Positions 1-5,925 are shown, counted from the first letter of the stretch. The stretch is DNA of 5,925 bases from an uncultured Cryomorphaceae bacterium (GCA_937900215.1 CALCFH010000508.1:1-5925); one strand, 5' to 3'. Numbers and translations: made by a program. The notes: generated by a model from the letters alone, not told the origin.

Positions 1-1944
1 TGCATGCTCTCTCGAAGAACCTTCTCCGTAGTTATGATCTCCCACAACTATACTGGGAATGCCCGCTGCTTTGTAGGTTCTCTGCACAGCAGGTACTTCA
101 CCCATACTTCCGTCTAACTGACTTCTGACGGAATTGGTTTTTTGATTAAAAGCATTCACCGCTCCAGTTAGTGTGTTGTTGGCGATATTATCCAAATGCC
201 CTCTAAAGCGGAGCCAGGGACCTGCCATTGAGATATGGTCTGTAGTACATTTTCCGAATGCTTTGATTAACAGAACCATATCGGTAATATTCTTGCCATC
301 CCATGGGGCAAAAGATTCTAATAATTGCAAGCGCTCTGAAGTTGGGTTCACCGCTACTCCTATTCCACTGCCATCTTCAGCTGGAGCGTGAAATCCGCGG
401 TTCTTAACATCAAATCCCATTGGCGGAAGTTCAATTCCTTTGGGTTCGTCTAGCATTACCATTTCGCCCTGCTTATTGAGCAATTTATCTTTTAATGGGT
501 TAAAAGTTAAATCACCCGAAATAGCCATAGCTGTTACAATTTCTGGGGATGCAACAAAAGAGTGGGTGTGTGGATTGCCATCGTTTCTTTTGGCAAAGTT
601 TCTATTAAAAGAAGTGATAATGGAATTTGCGCGGTTGGGATCGTCCGTATGGCGGGCCCATTGTCCAATACATGGTCCACAGGCATTCGCCAAAACCACC
701 CCACCAATTTTGTCGAACTCAGTCAATAAACCATCTCTTTCTGCCGTATATCGAACTTGCTCAGAGCCTGGAGTTATAGTGAACTCTGCCTTCACCTCTA
801 AATTTTTTTCACCTGCTTGACTTGCTACTGAAGCCGCTCTAGTAATGTCTTCGTAGGAGCTATTCGTACAGCTTCCTATCAATCCAACTTCTAGTTTTGC
901 CGGCCAACCGTTTTTACGCACTGCCTCAGCAAAAGCTGAAAGTGGAGTGGCTAAATCGGGCGTAAACGGACCGTTGATATGCGGTTCTAAGGTTGAAAGA
1001 TCTAATTCTATAACTTGATCAAAGTATTTTTCGGGATGTGCGTATACTTCTGAGTCGGCCTTAAGATGTGCACTGTATTGATCGGCCAAGTCAGCCACAT
1101 CCGGACGACCTGTTCCGCGCAGGTAATCGCCCATTTTAGAATCATAGCCAAACGTAGAAGTAGTTGCACCTATTTCCGCACCCATATTGCAAATGGTGCC
1201 TTTACCAGTACAGCTCAAAGAATCTGCTCCTTCACCGAAATACTCTAGGATGGCACCTGTGCCTCCTTTTACAGTTAATATCCCCGCTACCTTTAAAATT
1301 ACGTCTTTGGCAGAAGTCCAACCACTCAATTTTCCAGTCAACTTTACACCAATAAGCTTTGGAAACTTCAATTCCCAAGCCATTCCACTCATCACATCAA
1401 CCGCATCTGCACCTCCAACTCCGATGGCAATCATACCTAAACCACCCGCATTAACAGTATGGCTATCGGTTCCGATCATCATTCCGCCTGGAAAGGCATA
1501 ATTCTCAAGAACCACTTGATGTATAATTCCAGCCCCTGGCTCCCAAAAACCAATGCCGTATTTATTCGAAACGCTCTGTAGGAAATTGAAGACTTCAGAA
1601 CTTTTATCTACTGCCGACTTTAAATCAGCAACCGCACCGTCTTTTGCTTGAATAAGGTGATCACAATGCACTGTGGAAGGAACCGCAGCTTGCTTTCTGC
1701 CAGCCTGCATGAATTGCAACAAAGCCATTTGAGCCGTAGCATCTTGCATTGCAACACGATCTGGAGCAAAATCTACATAATCTTTTCCTCTTTTATACTC
1801 GGCGGTTGCTTCTCCTTCCCAAAGATGACTGTACAGAATCTTTTCTGTTAAGCTTAAAGGACGGTTTAAATGTTTGCGAGCGGCTTCAATGCGCGCGGGA
1901 AATCGCTCATACGTTGCGCGAATCATATCTATGTCGAACGCCAT
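1..1944 (-). CDS. acn: Aconitate hydratase (aconitase), mitochondrial type, 3' end cut by window edge
   Basis: This enzyme interconverts citrate and isocitrate through cis-aconitate in the cytoplasmic TCA cycle, using a 4Fe-4S cluster. The window holds 648 uninterrupted codons from the ATG at 1944; relatives run to roughly 750-780 residues, so about 100 C-terminal residues lie outside. All three cluster ligands are visible: C359 in GSCTNSS, and C422 and C425 in ACGPCIG. Other active-site residues also match the pig mitochondrial enzyme as I remember it: D95-H96 (VHCDHL), D160-S161-H162 (GTDSHT), R448 and R453 (FNRNFAKRND), R581 (RFRGH) and the catalytic serine S643 in GSSREHA at the window edge. 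From C359 on, numbering is pig plus one, so there is no large internal deletion. The start MAFDIDMIR fits the family and has no Shine-Dalgarno sequence. The gene is divergent from the SPOR gene, and its downstream neighbour is not visible. The family call is secure; acn versus acnA is only naming. Confidence 0.97.
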   Translation of the reverse strand, partial: MAFDIDMIRATYERFPARIEAARKHLNRPLSLTEKILYSHLWEGEATAEYKRGKDYVDFAPDRVAMQDATAQMALLQFMQAGRKQAAVPSTVHCDHLIQAKDGAVADLKSAVDKSSEVFNFLQSVSNKYGIGFWEPGAGIIHQVVLENYAFPGGMMIGTDSHTVNAGGLGMIAIGVGGADAVDVMSGMAWELKFPKLIGVKLTGKLSGWTSAKDVILKVAGILTVKGGTGAILEYFGEGADSLSCTGKGTICNMGAEIGATTSTFGYDSKMGDYLRGTGRPDVADLADQYSAHLKADSEVYAHPEKYFDQVIELDLSTLEPHINGPFTPDLATPLSAFAEAVRKNGWPAKLEVGLIGSCTNSSYEDITRAASVASQAGEKNLEVKAEFTITPGSEQVRYTAERDGLLTEFDKIGGVVLANACGPCIGQWARHTDDPNRANSIITSFNRNFAKRNDGNPHTHSFVASPEIVTAMAISGDLTFNPLKDKLLNKQGEMVMLDEPKGIELPPMGFDVKNRGFHAPAEDGSGIGVAVNPTSERLQLLESFAPWDGKNITDMVLLIKAFGKCTTDHISMAGPWLRFRGHLDNIANNTLTGAVNAFNQKTNSVRSQLDGSMGEVPAVQRTYKAAGIPSIVVGDHNYGEGSSREHA

Positions 1945-1969
1945 AAAGAGGGTTGTTTTAAATGAATTG

Positions 1970-2000
1970 CGAAATTAAGCTTCTCACTTTCGAAAACCAA
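1970..2000 (-). promoter_or_regulatory. Possible promoter of the aconitase gene
   Basis: Read on the minus strand, a TTGG (1997-2000) is followed after 19 nt by TAATTTCG (1970-1977). The Bacteroidota vegetative promoter is TTTG or TTG near -33 and TAnnTTTG near -7, about 19 nt apart, so the spacing fits and the -7 box has one mismatch. Transcription would start near 1965, leaving a leader of about 20 nt before the ATG at 1944. The match is imperfect in AT-rich DNA and could be chance. Confidence 0.25.
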
Positions 2001-2445
2001 GTCCTCGGACTCTGCCAATAAGCGAGTAGACTACAGCTAACATTCCATTATTCACAAGGCAGGAACTTTCAGTTTAAAAGGGTTTTTGTGCTATAGGCGA
2101 CACACGTTCAACGGGGTCTACCTATTCAGTTGCATAGAATTAGAAGAGATATTTACAAGGGCTTTGTATTCAATTTGCTTTTGTCTATTCTGCTAAGAAT
2201 CCAATCGCTACGGTTCACAGTTAATTCAAATACAGTCAACAGTTCCACAATTCAAATCGTAGAAAATCATTTGTTCTATTTTCAGTATCTGAAATACACT
2301 AGAACTGCCCTATTGCACTCGCCAATACCGCGCTTGCTTTCATTCTTCATTCCCAAAACAAGCATATAATTTTCCTTAACCTTCCTCTATCCGAGCTTAA
2401 CATTTGAATAAAAGAAGGCCGTGTAGCGACAATAAGGTATTATTC

Positions 2446-2453
2446 TATATTTG
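2446..2453 (+). promoter_or_regulatory. Bacteroidota-type -7 box before the SPOR gene
   Basis: TATATTTG matches TAnnTTTG exactly and ends 4 nt before the ATG at 2458. The expected -33 region (about 2421-2426, GTGTAG) is only a weak match to TTTG. If the box is used, transcription would begin at or next to the start codon and the mRNA would be leaderless. A chance match in T-rich sequence is the main alternative. Confidence 0.35.
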
Positions 2454-2457
2454 TGTT

Positions 2458-3606
2458 ATGCGTCTTGAACTGTACATAGCCGACTTATTATTTCGTCATG
2501 ATTGTATAATTGTGCCTCATTTGGGCGCTTTTATTGGAAGAACGAAATCTTCAGAAATAGGATCCGCAACCCATTTATTTCGTCCACCTTTCAAGGAAGT
2601 TGGATTTAATGCGAGTTTAAAAGAAAACGATGGGCTTTTAGCTGGATACGTAGCTTCTTTAAATTCAGTAAGTTACAATCAGGCAGAAGCTTGGATTGCC
2701 TCCGAAGTTTCCAATTGGACACAAAGACTTAACCAAGGCGATAAACTGCATTTAAATCAAATTGGCAAGTTGTACTACAATGCAACAGGCAAGCTTCAAT
2801 TTCAACCCAGTTTAGAGCAAAATTTCTCTTCCGATGCTTTTGGCCTAGGAATATTTCATGTTCCTAGCCTGCAAACTAGCACTCTAAATGTTGAAACTAG
2901 GTCAACCGCTAGCTCAAAGCATATTGTTGAAAAGAAGAGCTCAGCCGTTCTTCAAGAACCTATTCCTATTGCAGGCAAGCAGAATCTATTCTCTTGGAAG
3001 CGCGCTGCCATCTGGCTGCCTATAGCCGGAATTCTATCTTTGGGCATTGCGAACAATGCCTTTTTAGGAGATGCATATCGTTCCTACTCAAGCCTTGGCC
3101 CTCTTGTTTTTTCGCAGGCAAAAATTAGCCCAACTCTAGAGAGCAACTTGCTCCCTATCTCAGGCTTAGATGGGATGAAAACCAAATCCGTTGTTCCTTT
3201 TGGAGGGGGTGTATTATCCAGTAGCTCTATTGAGACTTCCCAAGATCAACCTATGGAGACTCCTATTCTTAGTCCATCAAACAAAAGCAGTGTAAGAACT
3301 AGTATGTCCAAAGCGGCTGAGGTTAAATTGAGTCCATCTTCCTCCTCTTTTACAGAGGAAAAAATTAGTGCTGATGTGAATGCCAACCGTTTCTATATCA
3401 TTGTTGGCTCCTTTGGAGAAGAAAAGAACAGCAGCAAACTGATTGAACAATTGCGGTTGAAAGGGCATAATGCGAAGGTGGCTCCAGGAAATGGATTACT
3501 TCGCGTTTCAATTGACGACTATGCTACTAGAGCAGAAGCTGAGAGTGCTATTGCACAAATTAAGAATTCAGTTCAAACAGCGGCTTGGGTTTATTCTCCC
3601 AAATAG
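2458..3606 (+). CDS. HU-CCDC81-like / transmembrane / SPOR domain protein
   Basis: This 382-residue protein has three visible parts. Residues 1 to about 135 (starting MRLELYIADLLFRHDC, then IVPHLGAFIGR) resemble the bacterial HU-CCDC81 domains that open many Bacteroidota SPOR proteins; the fold is related to the DNA-binding protein HU. Residues 183-203, after K181-R182, form one hydrophobic membrane segment (AAIWLPIAGILSLG). A Ser/Thr/Pro-rich linker (about 204-310) leads to a SPOR domain at about 311-380, beginning RFYIIVGSFGEE and ending AAWVYSPK. SPOR domains bind peptidoglycan stripped of stem peptides, often at the division septum. The expected topology is N-terminus in the cytoplasm and SPOR domain in the periplasm. 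The ATG at 2458 is chosen because the family starts with this M-x-L-x-x-Y-I-x-x-LL pattern; an in-frame TTG at 2404 would add 18 residues unlike the family. The gene stands alone, divergent from aconitase and convergent with tspO. The domain call is firm, but the exact role is unknown. Confidence 0.9.
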   Translation: MRLELYIADLLFRHDCIIVPHLGAFIGRTKSSEIGSATHLFRPPFKEVGFNASLKENDGLLAGYVASLNSVSYNQAEAWIASEVSNWTQRLNQGDKLHLNQIGKLYYNATGKLQFQPSLEQNFSSDAFGLGIFHVPSLQTSTLNVETRSTASSKHIVEKKSSAVLQEPIPIAGKQNLFSWKRAAIWLPIAGILSLGIANNAFLGDAYRSYSSLGPLVFSQAKISPTLESNLLPISGLDGMKTKSVVPFGGGVLSSSSIETSQDQPMETPILSPSNKSSVRTSMSKAAEVKLSPSSSSFTEEKISADVNANRFYIIVGSFGEEKNSSKLIEQLRLKGHNAKVAPGNGLLRVSIDDYATRAEAESAIAQIKNSVQTAAWVYSPK

Positions 3607-3682
3607 AAAATACCTGGTACTCCTTTGATACAAATTGAAAGTTCTGAATATCATTTCCAGACATTCCGAGCTTCCATTTGAC

Positions 3683-3709
3683 TTTAAATGAGCGAAATAG
3701 CTCTTTAAA
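3683..3709 (+). terminator. Hairpin downstream of the SPOR gene, possible terminator
   Basis: TTTAAA-T-GAGC, a 6-nt loop (GAAATA) and GCTC-TTTAAA give a 10-bp stem with one bulged T, about 77 nt after the SPOR stop codon. The stem is self-complementary on both strands, so it could act in both directions between the convergent genes. Only four pairs are G-C, and the T-run lies within the stem rather than after it, so terminator function is uncertain. Confidence 0.3.
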
Positions 3710-3806
3710 ATTCGATGAACAAAGTTCAAGCACATCTATTGTAGGAGCCGATTTCCTTTGTTTGGATCAAATCTACAATCCGGAACTAGTAAAGCTCGCA
3801 AAAAGT

Positions 3807-3830
3807 GGATTCTCTATTTCTTAGAAATCC
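3807..3830 (-). terminator. Weak hairpin with T-run on the minus strand, possible end of the reductase-tspO transcript
   Basis: Read on the minus strand, GGATT-T-CT pairs with AG-AATCC (7 bp with one bulge, 9-nt loop) and is followed by ACTTTTTG. It lies about 230 nt past the tspO stop codon, far for an intrinsic terminator, and the stem is low in G-C. Confidence 0.2.
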
Positions 3831-4059
3831 ATTGAAGAGAATAGCCAGGATTTGAAATTCGAGTAGCAGTCTGGTTTTGGTTGATGGATTTCACTTAAAC
3901 CCTTGATCAATTCTTAAAGAGTAGATAAATTAATTTCGCGAAGAAGAAACATAAAAGGAAGGGCTTGGCGAATCCTGATTATCTACAGATTTAGCAATAC
4001 TTGTTATGCACTTCTGCGCAAACAATGCTGCCTTTGGGAAACGCTAAATTCAATATTAA

Positions 4060-4518
4060 TCAATTGAAAATAAAAATATAAGCATTTAGTGAAGTAGCAA
4101 TAATCAACCATACTACATACGGCAAAATGAGTAAAGTAGACCGCTTAACATAATTTCTAAAGAACCAAAGAATGAGAGCCATCAAGCACGTAAGTTGGCC
4201 TATTACGATTAATGACACAAACGTTAGATGCAGACTAAAAAAAAGCGGATTCCAAATTACATTGAGTACCCATTGAAGGAGGAATAGAACCATAATGGTT
4301 TTTCTTTTTTCCTCATAACTCCAGAGCTTTGCCATATATATGGCAAAGCAGATCATGATGAGCGTCCAAGCAAATCCGAAAACCCATCCAGGTGGTGTCC
4401 ATGGTGCTTTCTGCAGAGACAAATACCATTCTGAGGTTACACCTGGTCCAGTTGTAATTCCGCCTAAGGCCAAGGCTGCAAAATTTAAAATTCCGAATAA
4501 AACAAGTCTTTTAAGCAT
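4060..4518 (-). CDS. tspO: TspO/MBR family membrane protein (tryptophan-rich sensory protein)
   Basis: TspO proteins are five-helix membrane proteins related to the mitochondrial translocator protein; they bind porphyrins and other hydrophobic ligands and influence stress or pigment responses in bacteria. The 152-residue length is normal. Five hydrophobic segments can be drawn at about 4-24, 43-64, 74-95, 98-120 and 126-150. Family signatures are present: W31-Y32 followed by KAPWTPPGW (38-45, with P39, W40, P42 and P43), W51, NVIWNPLFF (86-94) and LPYVVWLIIATSLNAYI (132-148) with P133, Y134, W137 and N145. The ATG at 4518 directly follows the TAA of the aldo/keto reductase gene, so translation is probably coupled and both genes share one promoter. 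No Shine-Dalgarno sequence is seen. A role in redox or tetrapyrrole stress alongside the reductase is inference. Confidence 0.95.
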   Translation of the reverse strand: MLKRLVLFGILNFAALALGGITTGPGVTSEWYLSLQKAPWTPPGWVFGFAWTLIMICFAIYMAKLWSYEEKRKTIMVLFLLQWVLNVIWNPLFFSLHLTFVSLIVIGQLTCLMALILWFFRNYVKRSTLLILPYVVWLIIATSLNAYIFIFN

Positions 4519-5502
4519 TTAAAATGGAGGCAAAGCAGGTTTGTTCTGCAGAATATTTTCTATTCTTTCCAATAGTTCAGGTGTAAGAAGATGTACAAAC
4601 TCTAGAGCCCTCAAATTCTCTTTCAATTGTGAAACACGTGAGGCGCCAAGGATAACTGAACTTACGTTAGGATTATTGAGACACCAAGCCAAAGAAAGTT
4701 GAGCCGAAGTGCAACCCATTTCTTTAGCCAATTCTACAATTTGGTCGGCCTTCCGCAGTTTTTCTTCTACCACATTCTTCTCTTTTAGCCAACTCATCTC
4801 ATCTAAGTTTAGCCGAAAATCGTCTGAAATTCCCTTAGAGTACTTTCCTGTTAAAATACCTGATGCCAACGGAGACCAAATGGTTGTTCCTAAACCTACC
4901 GTCTTGTAAATGGAATGATACTCTACTTCTACTTTATCTCTGTGAAACATATTGTATTGAGGCTGCTCCATCACCGGACCAATTAAATGGTTTGCAGACG
5001 CCACTCTATGTGCCTCCATTATTTCTACGCCACTCCACTCTGATGTGCCCCAGTACAGTATTTTACCCTGCTGTATGAGATTGTGCATTGTGAAGACCGT
5101 CTCTTCTATGGGCGTTAACTTATCGGGACGATGACAGAAATACAAATCCAAATAATCTACCTGAAGCCTTCTGAGCGCATCATTACACGCCTCCACCAAG
5201 TGTTTACGATTCAGTCCTTTCTGAGTTGGAAGCTTTCCCCCCGCCCCGAAATACGCCTTACTACTTAAGACGTATGAATCTCTAGACCAACCAAGCTGTT
5301 TTATGATTTTACCCATAACTTGTTCTGACCTTCCGTCGGCATAAACCTCCGCATTGTCGAAAAAGTTAATACCCGCATCGTAAGCCTCGACCATTAAGTC
5401 ACGCGAAATGCCATCGTCTATTTGATTGCCAAAAGTGATCCAGCTACCAAAAGAGAGCTCACTAAGCTGCAATCCAGATTTACCTAAGTTTCTATATTTC
5501 AA
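4519..5502 (-). CDS. Aldo/keto reductase, Kv-channel beta-subunit-like (AKR6-type)
   Basis: This is a soluble (alpha/beta)8-barrel NADPH-dependent carbonyl reductase of 327 residues, a normal length. The canonical tetrad is D49 and Y54 (FFDNAEVYADG), K82 (SSKAYF) and H124 (YFCHRPD). Cofactor-binding segments are GTSEWS (152-157), WSPLASGILTGKY (209-221) and LGASRVSQLKEN (285-296). Resemblance to animal Kv-beta subunits is clear over the whole length: the start KYRNLGKSGL, WITFGNQI, GTSEWSGVEIMEA, NMFHRDKVEVE, AWCLNNPNVSSVILGAS and the end ILQNKP. Kv-beta carries Asn where H124 stands, so this protein has the ordinary reductase tetrad. The start is a TTG at 5502, because the conserved N-terminus begins there and an in-frame stop lies 15 nt upstream (5515-5517). 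A short frame from an ATG at 5527 overlaps this start. The gene is first in a two-gene unit with tspO. The substrate is unknown. Confidence 0.94.
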   Translation of the reverse strand: MKYRNLGKSGLQLSELSFGSWITFGNQIDDGISRDLMVEAYDAGINFFDNAEVYADGRSEQVMGKIIKQLGWSRDSYVLSSKAYFGAGGKLPTQKGLNRKHLVEACNDALRRLQVDYLDLYFCHRPDKLTPIEETVFTMHNLIQQGKILYWGTSEWSGVEIMEAHRVASANHLIGPVMEQPQYNMFHRDKVEVEYHSIYKTVGLGTTIWSPLASGILTGKYSKGISDDFRLNLDEMSWLKEKNVVEEKLRKADQIVELAKEMGCTSAQLSLAWCLNNPNVSSVILGASRVSQLKENLRALEFVHLLTPELLERIENILQNKPALPPF

Positions 5503-5527
5503 AGTTGTGCAATTTTATATTTTCCAT
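5492..5527 (-). other. Short upstream reading frame overlapping the reductase start
   Basis: ATG at 5527 opens an 11-codon frame (MENIKLHNFEI) ending with TAG at 5492-5494. It overlaps the first 11 bases of the reductase gene in a different frame. It could feed ribosomes to the weak TTG start by termination-reinitiation, or be chance. No ribosome binding site is seen. Confidence 0.2.
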
Positions 5528-5539
5528 TCTAGCTCTTCC

Positions 5540-5547
5540 CAAAAATA
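5540..5547 (-). promoter_or_regulatory. Bacteroidota-type -7 box for the reductase-tspO unit
   Basis: On the minus strand, TATTTTTG matches TAnnTTTG exactly, 37 nt upstream of the TTG start at 5502. Transcription would begin near 5535, giving a leader of roughly 30 nt that contains the ATG of the short frame at 5527-5492. No good TTTG lies at the expected -33 distance, so support rests on one box in AT-rich DNA. Confidence 0.35.
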
Positions 5548-5663
5548 CATCAGCACAACTTGAAAACACTTTAAAATAGTCCAAATGTGATTTTATCAAA
5601 TATCATAACTCCTAAATGGCTATTTGCTTACCTTAGTCAACACCTAAGTGTAAAAAGTACATT

Positions 5664-5925
5664 TTGAATAGATCAACCGAACTGGAGAACGTTTACCCAA
5701 ACAGCCTCCTCAGTGAATACGACCTTTACCTGTTTAGACAAGGAAGGCATTTGAAGATTCATGAGAAATTAGGTTCTCATATTATCCAACATAAAAAGAA
5801 GAAAGGAGTGCAGTTTTCTGTTTGGGCTCCTTCTGCCTCCCGAGTAGTCATAATGGGCGATTTTAATTCGTGGAGTAGAACGGAACATCCGTTGTTCGCA
5901 AGAGAAGATGGCTCTGGAATTTTTG
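5664..5925 (+). CDS. glgB: 1,4-alpha-glucan branching enzyme, N-terminal part only (cut by window end)
   Basis: GlgB makes the alpha-1,6 branches of glycogen in the cytoplasm. Only 87 codons and one extra base are in the window. They cover the N-terminal helical lead-in (SEYDLYLFRQGRHLKIHEKLGSH broken here as SEYDLYLFRQG, residues 17-27, and KIHEKLGSH, 31-39) and the start of the CBM48/E-set domain with its typical VQFSVWAPSASRVVIMGDFN (49-68), then W70. The catalytic GH13 barrel lies outside. The frame is open upstream only to a TAG at 5634-5636, and its first in-frame ATG is deep in the domain (codon 64), so the TTG at 5664 is the best start. An in-frame ATG at 5616 lies on the other side of that TAG. 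A related GH13 protein with the same lead domain cannot be fully excluded, but the YDLYLF...EKLGSH pattern favours GlgB. The gene is divergent from the reductase-tspO unit. Confidence 0.87.
   Translation, partial: MNRSTELENVYPNSLLSEYDLYLFRQGRHLKIHEKLGSHIIQHKKKKGVQFSVWAPSASRVVIMGDFNSWSRTEHPLFAREDGSGIF

Larger units (their letters stand above)
1945..2457. other. Divergent spacer without a supported gene
   Basis: This stretch of about 510 bases separates the start of the aconitase gene from the start of the SPOR gene. No tRNA-like or other structured RNA gene was recognised. The longest reading frame (2130-2369, plus) needs a TTG start and resembles no family I know. A 19-codon minus-strand frame with an ATG lies at 1984-2043 (MLAVVYSLIGRVRGLGFRK) and is too short to judge. 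A 9-base direct repeat, AATTCAAAT, occurs at 2223-2231 and 2249-2257, close to two ACAGTT copies at 2217-2222 and 2239-2244. The likely promoters of both flanking genes sit at the two ends, leaving roughly 2000-2440 unexplained. Confidence 0.6.
3607..4059. other. Convergent spacer without a supported gene
   Basis: About 450 bases lie between the stop codons of the SPOR gene and tspO. No structural RNA was recognised. Two plus-strand stretches read like protein but lack a start. One is the 24-codon continuation of the SPOR frame after its TAG (beginning KIPGTPLIQIESSEYHF). The other is a run of about 57 codons in another frame, ending at the TAG at 3822-3824 (including FDEQSSSTSIVGADFLCLD). 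The minus strand is also open over part of this region (around 3600-3770), so the signal may reflect composition rather than a decayed gene. A small AT-rich inverted repeat (TTCAAT at 4049-4054, ATTGAA at 4063-4068) overlaps the tspO stop codon. Confidence 0.55.

Noticed and set aside
440..1501. Several plus-strand reading frames of 60-126 codons (such as 440-820 and 1187-1501)
   Set aside because: They lie antisense to aconitase, whose active-site residues are intact throughout; they resemble no family and are shadows of that gene.
2130..2369. 79-codon plus-strand frame in the divergent spacer
   Set aside because: It needs a TTG start, has no promoter or ribosome binding site I can see, resembles no family and has a biased, low-complexity look.
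2404..2457. Upstream TTG start giving the SPOR protein 18 extra residues
   Set aside because: The extra residues do not resemble the family, which begins at the ATG at 2458; the -7-like box also falls in this segment.
3277..3468. 63-codon minus-strand frame inside the SPOR gene
   Set aside because: It is antisense to the linker and SPOR domain and has no independent support.
3560..3770. Minus-strand open stretch running from the spacer into the end of the SPOR gene
   Set aside because: It has no ATG near its upstream end and ends antisense to a confident gene.
4340..5078. Plus-strand frames at 4340-4522, 4709-4909 and 4863-5078
   Set aside because: They are antisense to tspO and the reductase, both of which are complete and recognisable.
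1..5925. tRNA, rRNA, CRISPR array, insertion sequence, phage or defence-system genes
   Set aside because: No cloverleaf, regular spaced repeats, terminal inverted repeats, transposase or integrase signatures were seen by eye. The window reads as ordinary chromosomal genes.

Overview
The window looks like chromosomal DNA from a member of the Bacteroidota (Bacteroidetes). The strongest clue is the plus-strand gene at 2458-3606. It joins an N-terminal HU-CCDC81-type region, one membrane segment and a C-terminal SPOR domain, an architecture I know from this phylum. The AT-rich spacers, the absence of Shine-Dalgarno sequences before the starts and matches to the Bacteroidota -7 promoter box (TAnnTTTG) agree with this. 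I cannot name a genus.

Layout: (1) 1-1944, minus strand: an aconitate hydratase of the mitochondrial type, 648 codons from its ATG to the window edge, C-terminus missing. (2) 1945-2457: a spacer of about 0.5 kb between divergent genes, with no convincing gene. (3) 2458-3606, plus: the HU-CCDC81/SPOR envelope protein. (4) 3607-4059: a spacer of about 0.45 kb between convergent genes, with one good hairpin and a few coding-like but startless stretches. (5) 5502-4060, minus: a tight two-gene unit, a Kv-beta-like (AKR6-type) aldo/keto reductase followed without spacing by tspO (stop and start abut as TAAATG). (6) 5503-5663: a compact divergent promoter region. (7) 5664-5925, plus: the first 87 codons of a glycogen branching enzyme (glgB), cut by the window end.

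The genes do not form one pathway. Aconitase belongs to the TCA cycle, GlgB to glycogen synthesis, and the SPOR protein probably sits in the inner membrane facing peptidoglycan. The only clear functional pair is the NADPH-type oxidoreductase with the membrane porphyrin/tryptophan-binding TspO protein, which suggests a role in redox or tetrapyrrole stress; that role is inference. I see no mobile element, CRISPR array, tRNA, rRNA or defence system. The more unusual points are the reductase-tspO coupling, TTG starts on both sides of the 5503-5663 spacer with short upstream reading frames on each strand, and a -7-like box only 4 nt before the ATG of the SPOR gene.
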